The notes under the pieces: model-generated | The model's database searches: none | What the model was told of the DNA's origin: nothing | Seen by the model: the letters and a program-made list of their open reading frames with translations, nothing else | Part shown: piece after piece, positions 1 through 11,900 of the stretch | Layout of the letters: the number at the start of each line of letters is the position of its first letter | Position numbering within the stretch: position 1 is the first letter of the stretch | Assembly (NCBI GenBank): GCA_014871385.1 | Contig: CM026431.1 | Coordinates: 1,744,464-1,808,463 of the forward strand | Length of the DNA: 64,000 nt | Reading direction: 5' to 3' | Source: Ceratodon purpureus | Taxonomy: Eukaryota; Streptophyta; Bryopsida; Pseudoditrichales; Ditrichaceae | Translations under genes and position numbers: made by a program

Positions 1-414
1 AATTTGTCTTAAGGCATCCATTTATTATGATAGGAAAATACCGAAGGAATATAACTCAACATACTCAATCGAAATTTTACATACAAATCATAAAAGCTTT
101 GAGGGCCATGAATTTTCATGCAGAGGAATCTGTAATGAAAGAAAAGGGCCATGAATGATGTAAAGGTCCATAAATGACTGGCACAGACAAGTCTAAGGGG
201 CACAAGGCTGGCAAATGATTTTTCGAGCATCATGTTTCTACTGATTCAAGCAACCACCGTCAGGGTCCACACCCCCACACGTCCACACCTGGTTTACACT
301 CTGCATTCCATATGTCCATATTGCTGTAGCTTCCAAGCAGCTTGGGTTACAGCTTGCTCCCTATGGACCATGGTAGGAGCACTCAATTCCGAAACAGCCC
401 CTTGAACCAAGTGG
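1..414. other. AT-rich DNA, no gene seen
   Basis: No open frame with a recognisable domain, RNA gene or clear repeat was found here. A short C-rich stretch near 240-300 is the only departure from the AT-rich background. Confidence 0.4.
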
Positions 415-718
415 TATGGTGAAACCACTGATAAGCGGGCATTTAAAGATTATGTAAGGAATCTATATTCTTGGGTGATGAAATGAGTGGGTTACTATTT
501 TTCAGGGATAAGGAATAGGAAAAGACAAACTTTCCCTATTTTTTTGATATTTTAAAGCACACACATAATTAAGTACAAATTTTAGAAGTGAAAACCTATA
601 AGCGGGCACCCTATTTATGTACGCATGAGGTACATGCAAGGGAGGTTATATCTTTATAAAGGCAAGAATCTAGGGTGCACTCATGGGGTGGTGCCCTCTA
701 ATAGGTGGTTTCAACTTA
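415..718. repeat. Possible short inverted-repeat element (TAAGGT-like ends)
   Basis: The left end carries TATGGTGAAACCACTGATAA and the complement of the right end carries TAAGTTGAAACCACCTATTA, an imperfect inverted match ending in GGGCA on both sides. The same end pattern (AACC, then CC/AC and TATT) is seen in the better elements at 24,393-26,732, so this is probably a diverged relative. There is no coding capacity. The ends are imprecise. Confidence 0.3.
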
Positions 719-889
719 GACTCACCAAGCCGTAGTTGCAAGCAGGACCCATTTTTGTGAGTTTTTTTTGGTATTTGAATTAAGGCCGCAAATAATGTAA
801 TTCAACCTATTACCACCAAGTTAAGAAGTTCAGATATTCCGAGTGCCCGAGGATGAGATTTTTTATTGTTCACATGTAGGCAGTAAGGT

Positions 890-1747
890 TTAACCCCTAA
901 TTGGCCAAAGTCCTAGAATGGGCATTTTTGAAATTTGGGCAGATTCCTAAAAATTCAAATTTACTTGAAATTTTTTGAAGTTTTTTGTGAAAAAAGGTTT
1001 TTCAAAAGATTTATGGGGATATTTTTTATATGTTTTTTGGATGAAGTGAGCAAAAGTTATGCTCCTCTGAGCTTAAAACGCCCTTCCTCGGGCAGGCTCT
1101 CAGCCACTGTGAATGCAACAATTTTTGCCCGAAACTGCCCTAAACTGCCCAAATCTGCCCAAATCTACCTAAAGACGAAACTTTGAAATTCCACCAAAAA
1201 TCGAGATTTTATTCTTTCCGAAAAACAAAAATTCCTATATGTAGAAGAGCTACTAGAGCATGTTTCCACCGTTTGGATTTTCAATCCAAGAATGTTTCAT
1301 ATGCTATTTTTATTGTTAAAAAACTGCCTTTGTATGTGAATTTCAGCATACCCCCTTGTGAAAATAGATGATTTTTTTTCAAGGTTCTACACCTTGCATG
1401 GGTATGACATTTTGTGGACATGTACCTAACTCACCTAGAAACAAGAATCTAAAGAGGTGCCATCCAAAACTACTCAAAAAAATGGTTTTTTTTTACCCCG
1501 AAATACTGCTTTCCTCTTTTTGCAAGGTAAAAAAACTTTTTTTTCAACTTTGAATGTTACGATCTCTCAAATGGTAAGGTATGAGAGTGTGAGATTTGAC
1601 AGGCACAAAGACAAATAAGTTAGATACAAGATCTTACGGTTAGATATACCAAAATTGATTTTAATTTTGCACTATCCAGCTTGCTTTCAAAAAAGACTAT
1701 TTGGTGGCAGTTTTGAGCAAAAACACCCTTGGCCATTTAGGGGTTAA
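890..1747. mobile_element. Non-autonomous piggyBac-like element, copy 1
   Basis: The element is bounded by TTAA at 890-893 and 1744-1747. Directly inside, both ends read CCCCTAAWTGGCCAA towards the interior, a 15-base near-perfect terminal inverted repeat (positions 894-908 and the complement of 1729-1743). A TTAA target duplication with termini starting CCC is the signature of the piggyBac superfamily. The 850-bp interior is AT-rich, has repeated CTGCCCAAA boxes near 1130-1160 and encodes no transposase, so it could only have moved with help from another element. It shares internal words with the copy at 20,270-21,205 (for example TACAAGATCTTACGGTT). Confidence 0.6.
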
Positions 1748-3058
1748 GGAAGAACAAAACTTAAAACATATTTTTGGGACCCTATTTGAAATTTCTTAGA
1801 TTCAGGAAATCTAATTTTTATCTTAAGGATCCTACAATCTCAATAATTGCAGATGTGACTCTGCAATTTTATCAACTTTGGAGTGATTGAATTCAATGAT
1901 TAGCAGCTGCTACTTTACACATGTCGACAATATCATTCATACGTTCCCATTTTAACGGTTTATCAATTTTCCTTGTCATATTTTCTACACCCTCACTCTT
2001 CGTAATGTAGACATGAGCTATCAATTCAAAGGCAATGTTGTATGACCAAAGTGTATGCACGACTTGTACATTCAACTTTTCAACTCCGAAGCAACTGTTC
2101 ATTGAGAGTTTAGACTTGTACAAGTTCACATTAGAACATCATGGCAAGCAAAGAGAGTATAGATGTAGATGAGCATGAGTATCAAAGTGAGGATGGCCAT
2201 GCTAATAATGTTAAGTATGACTTTGATGAAGACTATGTGCAATGCAATTTCGAGAGTGCCACTGATGGTGATGACGAGATCCCTGTTGCCGCATAGCCTA
2301 AGGATTATACCTTGGTGGACCTGGAGCAGGACATACGAGAAGCCTTGCGGAGTAGCCAACAACAATCACGGGCAATGACAAGTTTGGTGACTCTGCAATC
2401 ACGTGAGCAATGCGTAGGGAGTCTTGGTATTCCTCTACTCAAACGACTAGTCGTGTTGCGCTGCAATGGAGTAGGCCCGCCAAGGCAACAAGTCTCGATG
2501 GCCGGAGCAGGGGTCCATATCCGTGTACATGGTGTCGTAGTGAGCAGGCCAATAGACAGGTTCTTGGCTTATGGAGCTATGGACTCACAAAATGGTGCTC
2601 GAGCAGCTCGGGCGGCATGTTCATGTGTTCAAATTTCTTAAATGTTTGCACTAATTTTCCCACCATCTGTCAGTCTCAACTAGGAGCAAAAGTAGATCGG
2701 GGACACACCTACAGAGCGTTAACCAGGGGCAGTCTTCTGAAGACATCTCAACAATTGACACCCTCGTGGATCGTGCTCATGTTCATTATGCATTATGCAA
2801 TATTAACAATCTACAACATAACTTGCGCAGTCAAACATCGGCCAGGGCCAAGCAAAGAAGGCCTCGCAAGATAATCGGATTCTAAACAAATGAATACCTC
2901 CAACGTGCGGTGTCAGCAATTGACGACAACATGAACATCAATAAGGCAAGCAAAACTTTCCACATATTGTATTCTTCTTTGCCTGATTGGTGCCATGGCA
3001 CTAGAACCAGTCGATGGCATGGTGCAAAAGGAGTCTTAGTCCTATAGAGGAGGAATAC
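1748..3058. other. Gene-poor DNA with an acidic coding-like tract at 2141-2640
   Basis: From 2141 one plus-strand frame encodes a Glu/Asp-rich peptide (many DE pairs), and coding-like character continues to about 2640 with a Gln-rich stretch. No family was recognised. It could be a decayed remnant of a mobile element or of a host gene. The rest of the interval shows nothing. Confidence 0.25.
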
Positions 3059-3779
3059 ATTAGGGGAAATCTATGGTCTCTAAAAGGCCTTTGGGTTTTC
3101 CACGTGCATAAAATTTTGGTGAAACCCGTGCACTTTATCCTGCTGGCACCAATGGTGCCACATGTTGCCAACAGTCAATTTTGTGGGTCCAGCCAATCAC
3201 TGCCAGCGATGGTGTGTGCCACTATTGCCAGCGCAATATACTATGTCAGCAGTAATGACACTGTCAACACTCATTAGGGGAAATATGGGGTCTGCAATGG
3301 GCCTTTGGATTTCCCACGTGCCTCAAAATTTGGCCATGCCCGTGCACTTTATCCGCTGGCACCAATGGTGCCAGCGGGTCGCCAAATCGGCGTTTGGGGG
3401 GTGCAGCCAATCGCTGCCAGCGAAGGCGTGTGCCACAGCTGTCACTCCATTGGACAGTACGAGCAGTAATGACGTTGTCAACGAGCGTGTGCCACTGCTG
3501 TCACCCCATTGGACAGTAGCGGATTGTGTTGTCAGCGAGCAGGATATCCACCAATGAGATTACTTAGAGAGGCATGCGTGGGCAGCAAGTTCACCTACCT
3601 TCGAACTGTCTTACAAGGCCCATTGCAGACCCCATATTTCCCCTAATAGTAGTTTCTGACGCTGTCAACAGGCAGGATATCTACCAATGGGATTACTTAG
3701 AGAGCCATGCGTTAGCAGCAAGTTCACCTACCTCAGGCTGTCTTACAAGGCCTTTTACAGACCCCACATTTCTTCTAAT
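3059..3779. repeat. Nested inverted-repeat (MITE-like) element, L-L-R-R arrangement
   Basis: Left-end sequence ATTAGGGGAAAT...GGTCT occurs at 3059 and again at 3273; its complement ends at 3647 and 3779. The inner pair (3273 and 3647) is perfectly inverted for about 31 bases. The two left halves are diverged copies of a ~214-bp segment and the two right halves of a ~132-bp segment, so the block looks like one element inserted into, or partially duplicated within, another copy. Between them lie a 12-bp-stem hairpin at 3353-3377 and a ~58-bp tandem duplication (3425-3537). No protein is encoded. The superfamily is not clear because no target duplication was identified. Confidence 0.6.
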
Positions 3780-5290
3780 GATAATCGAGTCGTTGATTAG
3801 CATATGCGAATGGGCTATGGTTAGTCTCCAATGGCTTTCAAGATGAAAGTGTACGAAATAACAAGGTCCATATGCACAGCCTTCACGAATGGTATCTCTG
3901 AGCAAGGATAGATGCGCTGGTGGATAAAGCACCATCTATAGCTAACTTTGCGAGTATTCTAGGATCTGGAGTCTGCATAGCCCAAAGAACAGTATTCCCC
4001 ATGGTCTCAATCGTCATCAAAGTGAAGCATTATCCAATTGGATAAAGATCTTCCTTCAGCGCTCCATACAGCAATCCAATGGTCGGTAATTCTAGAACTT
4101 CTCCAATTAGATCCACCGAAAGAGCTACCTTTTGCAAATGTATTGTCCCACTCCTTATGGCCGATTGGTAACTCTCCACGAACTACTCCACGAAGTTGAG
4201 ATCTAGTTGCGAAAGAACCAAGCTGGATTTGACAAAATCATCCAATTTGGCCTCACCCAATTTGATTACCTTCTTGTGATCTTGCAAGAATCGGGAATCG
4301 GGGCTCAATGCCTTCACTCTGCAGCCTCCATCGTCATTGGCGTCAACTCCATAGGCTACTTCTCTCCTCCAATTACGCAATAACTCGTTTCCAACTTGGG
4401 TTTCTTCAACAGCCGCGTCAAGACTTCTTTGTTTTCACCCTTCTCCTCCAATTGAATCCTGTTCAGGTCAACAATCTCCTTCTTCCCTCCTCACGGCTCC
4501 TCTTCGCTCATCTTATTCCAATTGATTAATTAAAACCAAAAAAAAATTCTCTTCTTCACTTTGGTTCTCCTCAACTGACTCGACCCTAAATCCTCATTTC
4601 TCTCAAATGCTGAAAATTGCTACCAATTGGTTCTCACAATCATTCGCAAGACAATGTGACCCTCAAACAAAGCTCACAATGTCTCTCGGCACTCCAATTG
4701 GCTACAACTAAATTTCCCGCAACCTTCTTCAGTTTTGCTCACTCTGAACTCCTCTTGCGCTTAATTACCAATCTTCTTAAGAAAAGCAGAGCCTCACTAA
4801 ACTCTCAACAACCTGAATCTGCAAACTCTCACAAAACACACCTACACATACCTATATATACAGATTTCCAATTGTCTTGAGCTCGGCTTCTCCTCTCGCA
4901 CAACCAGTTTCTTGCAACTTCGCTAATTGGTTTATCTCCAAATCCTTCCCACACTCCGCACTTGAGTGTAAGCCGTAATTGGTCGTTTTCCTATTGATAC
5001 GTCCTTTTTCATCTATAGAGAATCATTCACCTTTCCTTTCAGCTCCATCCCATCTTTCTTCATTAATAGTCTTCTTACTTCTTCCTCATTATTATGAATT
5101 TAATATATTTCTTTATGTTACTTTATTAATTACTAACTTATTTATTTTTACTTATTCTCATTATCTTCATATTCTTCTTTTTCTTTTTCCATTTTACTAG
5201 CATTATTAGCTAATTACATATTTACTTTCCTTTTTATCTATTTTATTCTTATTTTTACTGTTTTTATTTTATTTTATTTTATTTTAAAGA
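3780..5290. other. Non-coding AT-rich tract with recurrent CCAATTG
   Basis: No gene was recognised. The palindrome CAATTG, each time as CCAATTG, occurs at 4035, 4449, 4519, 4624, 4695 and 4869. The stretch lies immediately downstream, in element sense, of the minus-strand Ty3/gypsy pol remains and might be its 3' non-coding part or LTR, but no TG...CA ends could be fixed. From about 5000 it becomes pyrimidine- and AT-rich, ending in TTTTA repeats near 5264-5285. Confidence 0.35.
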
Positions 5291-5299
5291 AGAGTTTAT

Positions 5300-7020
5300 T
5301 ATTTCCAACACTCTTTTACTCTCCTTCACACCGGCTTTAAGCCGTCCCCGGCTTAAATATAATAAGCTTTTAAACGGTATCCATTAATACGTGTAGGAAC
5401 TTGGAAGCAATTTACCTTCAAAGTCTTTTAATTGGACCGGTCCATTACGATTAATATCTACAATCTCATAAGGACCTAGCCAATGAATTTGTAATTTTCC
5501 TGGAAATTTCAAAAATCTGCTAACATATAGAAGAACTAAATCACCTACATTAAATTTCTTTGGTGTTAATTTACTATCATAGAATGATTTGCGTCTCTAT
5601 TGAGCTACGAAGGTATTAAAAAGAGCAATTCTTCTATCCTCATCAAGAGATTCCAATGTGGCTAATTTATCTTGTAAACTTTCCACCTTACTTAAACGAT
5701 GCTCAATAGCGTTTTGTAAACTAGGAATTTCAAATTCAATAGGTAATATAGTCTTTTGCCTATATACCAATTGGAATGGTGTATTTAGTTGTAACTCTAT
5801 AGATAGTTCTATAGGGCCATAAAGCACCCCATAATTTTTCATTCCAATCTGTTGTTGAACCTCCAATAGTTTTAGTTAACATATTACATAAAAGCCCATT
5901 GGTCTTTTATGTTTGACCATAAGCCCTTGGATGATAAGGACTAATTTTTTATGTTTAATTAAAAAAATAAATAAATAAATAAAATCTTCTATAGTTTCAT
6001 TTAAAAAATGGGTACTCGGATCACTAATCAACTTTTTTGGACAACCATATCGAGAAAGAATATTTTCATACAAAAACTTAGCCACTATTTTAGCATCATT
6101 ATTTTTAGTTGCGGCGGCCTCTACCCATTTAGTAGCATAATCAGTAACTACCAATATGTAACTTTTTTTACCAACTCGGGTGGCTGGAGCTATTGGACCT
6201 ACGAAATCTATTCCCCACTTTTCAAAAGGTGCTAATGCCAATAGAGGTTGTAAAGGCATAGTAGTAGAATGGGTAGGTTTTCTAGTTCGTTGACAAAGAT
6301 CACAACGACGAGCAAATAAATGAGCATCCTTAAACAAGGTGGGCCACCAATATCCTAACAATAAGGCTTTACGTGCAGTAGATTCACCTGCAAAGTAACC
6401 ACCGTAGGCATTTGTATGACATCCTCCAAAATTAAAGGTATTTCATTTTTAAAAATACACCTACGTAATATCCCATTTTTATCATGTTTATATAAAACGT
6501 TAGAAATTAATGTATAAAGAGCACTACGTTGTAATAATGACTTAACATGATTGGAATTATAATCACTAGATACCTTATTGGTAGTCAAATATTCCAATAT
6601 GTCACCATACTCCGATTGGATAATATCAACCTCAAACAAATTGGCATCAGGTAACTCATCGTTTAAAGGTTCCAATTGGGTAATATCATATGGCTCTAAC
6701 GTGGATAGGTGATGTACATTGGCATGGCTTTTGCCAGGCCTTACTACAATTGAAAAATTGAACTCTTGCAACAATAGCATATGTCTAGCCAATCGGCCAC
6801 TAAGATCTGGTTTATTATTTAGATATTTCAAAGCATCATAATCCACATAAAAAGTAAAAGAATATCCCAATAAATAATGCCTAAACTTCGTAACAGCAAA
6901 TATCATTCATAAAGCTTCTTGTTCACTAGTATTATATTTCTTTTCAGCAGCTATAAGTTGTATACTGACAAAATAAATTGGATGATCCATATTTTTTTCA
7001 TCTTTTTTACTAAGTACAGA
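5300..7020 (-). mobile_element. Ty3/gypsy retrotransposon remains (RNase H to integrase)
   Basis: The minus strand preserves, in element order, part of the RNase H region (about 6350-6950), then an integrase with its HHCC zinc-finger (a CDLCQRTRK stretch) and catalytic core (WGIDFVGP, VVTDYATKW), and the C-terminal tail (near 5300-5500) typical of Ty3/gypsy pol. It is a broken fossil with several disruptions (roughly three to six), and gag, the protease and recognisable LTR ends are missing here. Age cannot be dated without LTRs; similarity is still easy to read, so it is not very ancient. It lies opposite in orientation to the reverse-transcriptase fragment at 8384-8960. Confidence 0.8.
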
Positions 7021-8383
7021 TTGTCACTGCAATGGAATCTCTCATGGGCCTCAAAGCAAATTTTGTTTTTTGAGGCGTGTTTTTACAATCACATGTAATC
7101 ACATCTCATCTTGACTTCATTCCTCCATGGGTTATATAATTATGGCCTGCAGACTTGCAATAACATCTTTTTGGGTCTTATTGATTAATTTTTTTCTAAA
7201 ACAAAACTTTTTCATAATACATGTCTACATTGGCTAATTGGCTTTGATATGCAACTAGATCATTATTTTATATTTCAGGAATATAAATAAATAAAACATA
7301 ATTGAATGATAAATATTTTGAAATCAATATTTTACCATTCATTATTTTGTTACCATCTAGTAATAACATAACAGTGGATGTTGCTAGTGTATGATGATTG
7401 TCTTTAAAAACTTTTTGTTGGCATTCTCAAACTTTTTATTCTCCAAATATGTTTATTTTTTTATTTTTATTTGCTGGAATGCTTGTGTAGCTAATGATAA
7501 TTTTTATGTGCTTTTATGACAAATTGCTTGAGAATAAATAATTCTAGATACCTTTTATACCAATGTACATTGAAGAATTTTGTAAGAAAGAGACGTGTGT
7601 TTTTTTTGTTTTTTTTTTTTGTTTTTTTTTTTTTATAATTTTTTATTTACTTCTTTTTTGTATAAAAATTTTGACCCCTAAAAAGTATTATGAAAATCCT
7701 ATAGACTAATTGTTTTAATATCTTTAGACATAAACGTATCAAAGATATATTTTGTTTGTTTTGAGAAATTGAGGTTCAATATTTTTTTGCATATAGTACA
7801 AAATAATGACTTTTGCACACAGTCACTACAAATTTTATGGCAATAATTGACGTAATATTGTTGTTTTAAATGAATAGTTAATTCTACCTTAGATGTTGCG
7901 TCTATAAATGTTTTAAAGTGACAATGCCACTAGATGATTTTTGTACATGGAATAATATATAAACAATCAAACACTTCCTGAGTGTGTCGTGGATTTTTAT
8001 AACTTTTCATTTTTAAATCATAAACTAACTCTAAAGTCCGTTGAGATTTTATGGAGTTAAGGGCCGTGACAAATATTATAATATTTATTAAATATTACTC
8101 TAATTGAACTGTTTTTAATTGAAAAAGAACCTATTATTAATTTATGCAATTCTGGAATATTTTGCCTCTTGTATTACAAGCTCAACTATCTTTACAAAAA
8201 AATAAATGGTTACACACTAATAAAATATAATGTAGTAGAATGTAAGGCATTAAATATTTTGAATATATTTTAATGAATGAAAAGTATACAATCTTCACAT
8301 TATATAGTTACTTGTTGTTATCTGAATCCTTCACATGGAGAGGTTTGAATAAAGGAAAGGGATGAGGTGCTTTCTAAAGAGCA
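7021..8383. other. AT-rich spacer between the two pol fragments
   Basis: No gene was seen. A long T-rich run lies at about 7600-7635. It separates two Ty3/gypsy fragments of opposite orientation and may contain a rearrangement junction. Confidence 0.35.
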
Positions 8384-8960
8384 ATGATTGTAGCTTTTGA
8401 TCAACAATTGAGGCATTTTATTGAAATATTTCTTACTGAATTTTGTGTATTTGGTTCCAAATTGGATCATAAAGAAAAATTAACATTATGTTTTAATCAA
8501 TGTGCTAAATTTGGAATTTCATTTAATGCCTCTAAATGCCAATTTATTGTAAAATTATGGAAAATTATTAGGACATATTGTGAGTAAGGAGGGTATAAGT
8601 ATCCATCCTGATAAAATAGATTTAATTGTGAATACACCCAGATCAACTATACTCACAGGACTGTAAATTTTCGTAAGTTTAGATAGCTATTATAGGAGAG
8701 CAGTACAACACCTTTATCCAATTTTCTTAAAAAGTTAGAAAGTGGAGCAAATCCAATTTGGACATCAGAAGGTGAGGCTTCATTTCTAAAATTAAAAGAA
8801 AAATTGGGTACCTCTCCTATTTTAATTCTACCTAATTGGGATAAGCCGTTTCATGTTTATGTGGATGCATCTAACATAGCATTGGGATGTGTAAGGTTTA
8901 AGATTTGTTTGGAGGTCTAATTAAAGAATTTTTTATTAATGAATTTCAATTTATGAATTA
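8384..8960 (+). mobile_element. Ty3/gypsy retrotransposon fragment (reverse transcriptase to RNase H start)
   Basis: The plus strand reads through the late reverse-transcriptase region (a CVFGSKLDHKEKL stretch, then FGISFNASKCQF) into the start of RNase H (a PNWDKPFHVYVDAS stretch), the usual order in Ty3/gypsy pol. It is short and broken, with a few disruptions. Neither LTR is visible. It may be a second copy or a rearranged part of the same insertion as the minus-strand remains at 5300-7020. Confidence 0.7.
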
Positions 8961-11900
8961 TATACCAATTGGATTAGATGCATATCCAACAAAAACTCAT
9001 AAATTGCACATGTCAAAGAATTCTTTTATAAAGCCACACATAGATAAATTGAATTTTGATTGCACTTTTAAATGTTGGTACACTGAAGGACATTAAAAAA
9101 AGGTGAATTTGGAGTTTTCCAACATTTTATGAAACTCTAGAATAACAATGAGGCTAGTATATTTGTATTTAGCAAATATATTAGCAACAAAATGTTACAA
9201 TTTGATTCTTATTCATTATCAGTTATTGATTTCAAAATTGAACGTGTTTTGGTTACTAAAGAAGAAATTTGTACGAGAGATGAAATTAACTTCAAAATGA
9301 AAATCTTAACACTTAAAAAGATATCAAGCATATAGATTATATTCATTATAAAGATCGCTAAAGTGAGTATGCAAATAAAAATGAGGAATTGTAAATGTTT
9401 TATAATTATTTGATTTTAATATAAAGTAATTGATTTGTAATGTGAATTTTTGAAAAATAACATAAAATTAAGATAATGTGGACTGTTGATAAATAAATTA
9501 ATATGAATTTCAAAAAAGAATAAAGAGCCTTTTTTGTCAAGTTTCAATTTTAATTCAAAACTATAGGTCTTAAACATAAATTTTCTACAATAAGTAAAAT
9601 CAAATAATGAAAACCATACCCTTTCGCAATGCATTGATTCCAAATTTATTACATTATAATAAATTATTTTGTGTTAGTTTATGATTGTTTTATTGAATTT
9701 TAAGAAAAAACTTTGCAAAATCACTTATTAAATATCAGTAATAAATATGATGAATCTAAACATATATATGTTATCTTTACATTGACATTTATAACCTTGA
9801 TTTGTTTATCAACTCCATTTTTGTTTTGCATCAACCATTTCATAATAAATCTTTAAAAACAATGTTGTATGAGATGTCAAAGAGTTAATGCGGTGAGTAA
9901 GATTCTTAACAAATAAAAGAACGTTAAGCACCAATTATTTATTTTTTGTAGGTTACAACATTGAATTAATACAAATAACAAAGTAGAAGAGGTACTTAAA
10001 TTTTTTTGTTTAATCTTGCAATCAATTTCTACTGACTTTCCGAATGCAATTGAATCATAAATCTCTCGAAATGTACACAACTTTCACTCAAAGTACAGAA
10101 AAATTCATTGTTGTGAATTTTATTTTATTTATAGCTTTAAGTCTTATTTAGCAGTACATTAAACATTATTAAGTCTTATATAGACTTCCTGTAATTGCAA
10201 GTATTTTATTTTGATGTACTTCATCTTTTGAGTTATACATAGCTTCATACTTTACTTCATAAGTTATTGCAATTCAAATTCATTAAGGCATATGAAAAAT
10301 GGTTGTAGCATGTCCTTTGGACGTTGGTTCATGTATTCCATTTGGTCAGCAATACGAGGCATATAATGATCTAAAATGAGTTAGTAGCAAATTAAAAGAG
10401 TGCAATATTAAAATTTTAAAATTTGCATGAAAAAGAGCTATTGTATAAACTTAACAACACAAGGGCAATCGCTCAACTTTCTTTATCAAATTAGGCACAT
10501 GTTCAATCTTTGTCCACTGCATTGACCGATTCACGGCTAGGAAGAATGCACGTTAAGTCTAAGTTTCATTGCTTTTTGGTGAAGACCAAGTCCTTATTTC
10601 TTACATTTGAAGCCCGTTACTAAATCGTACCTTTGTCCATTGTAGTCCTTGTAAGGTCATGACATTGGGTGACACAATGCTCCAAGAATAGAGTTTTTTT
10701 CAATTTTATGATAGTCTATATGACAAGCATGGATATTCACAGAGTTTTCATTAAAAATATACATATCTATTTCATTTTTTAAGGAATTTTTTTTTTAAAA
10801 TGCTTCCTCTGTGGTGTCTTGTTTTTAGCACTGGGTATTTTTTATAAATTCATATTTTTTTTTGGTTGGTGGTATGGACGAGCAAAACAACTCTAGGAAG
10901 TTAGAACGGCCATATCTTTCTCAAAACTTGCTTGTATTCAACAATTAATTATTTTTATCATAAACATCTTTTTAAATTCAAATGTAAGCACCAAAATTTA
11001 TGGCCTAAGCTTTTACCATATGCAAGAATTGAATATTTTTTGGCATTAGATTGATTTTTGTTTTAGTTGTATTCAATACTTCATCTTCCTAAAAATAATT
11101 ATATCTTGATGGATGATGTGAAGAATATGAATCTGATGACATCAAAATGAGCTCTAAACTACCAAGATTGTGAACACTTTGAGCATTTGAAGGTTTATAT
11201 GATTCATCATAAATGAAAAGCTTCTGTTGACAAGGCATGTACCAATGCCAAAGGTTCACCAACATATTAGGACTTATTGCTATCTTATTTACTCGGACAT
11301 TGGATTTAAGAAAATGGTTTGTTGCATCTTTTGAAAAGTTTTTCATATTCCTTTTCATAAAAGATATACTATTTTTCTAAAATAAAACATTTATCTGTGT
11401 AAAAAGTTTTAAGTAAATGGAAGCGATGGATTGTTGCTTTCATCTATTTCACTAATTTCTAAAGGACAATTGGTCTAGAATGAGTTATTTTGAGATGTTG
11501 GGCAAGATCATATGATGTCAACATTGAATGTAATTTTTGAAGAAATAAATCAAACATAGAAATTTGCAAGAGCTTGGCGGAGATATCATTTTTTTCTCAC
11601 TAGGCATTAAATTATTTATTTACAATGCTAAAAGTGGTATTTTTTCTACTTCTTGGGCAACTCCAAATATTGCTACAACCTTCTACTACCTTTGAAATAT
11701 TTTTACAAGGGAAAAAGAATGATTTCCTTTGAGATTGTGAAAAATTAATAAATCTTTTTAGTAGGAAAATTTCATTCCATCATGTATCAAAGTTTTCTCA
11801 TTTTTTTGCTTAGGATGCAAAAAAACTTTTCTTCAACACATATGAGATAAAGATTTATTTCTTTTAAAAAAAAATGTTTTTTCAACTTCAAGAATAGACA

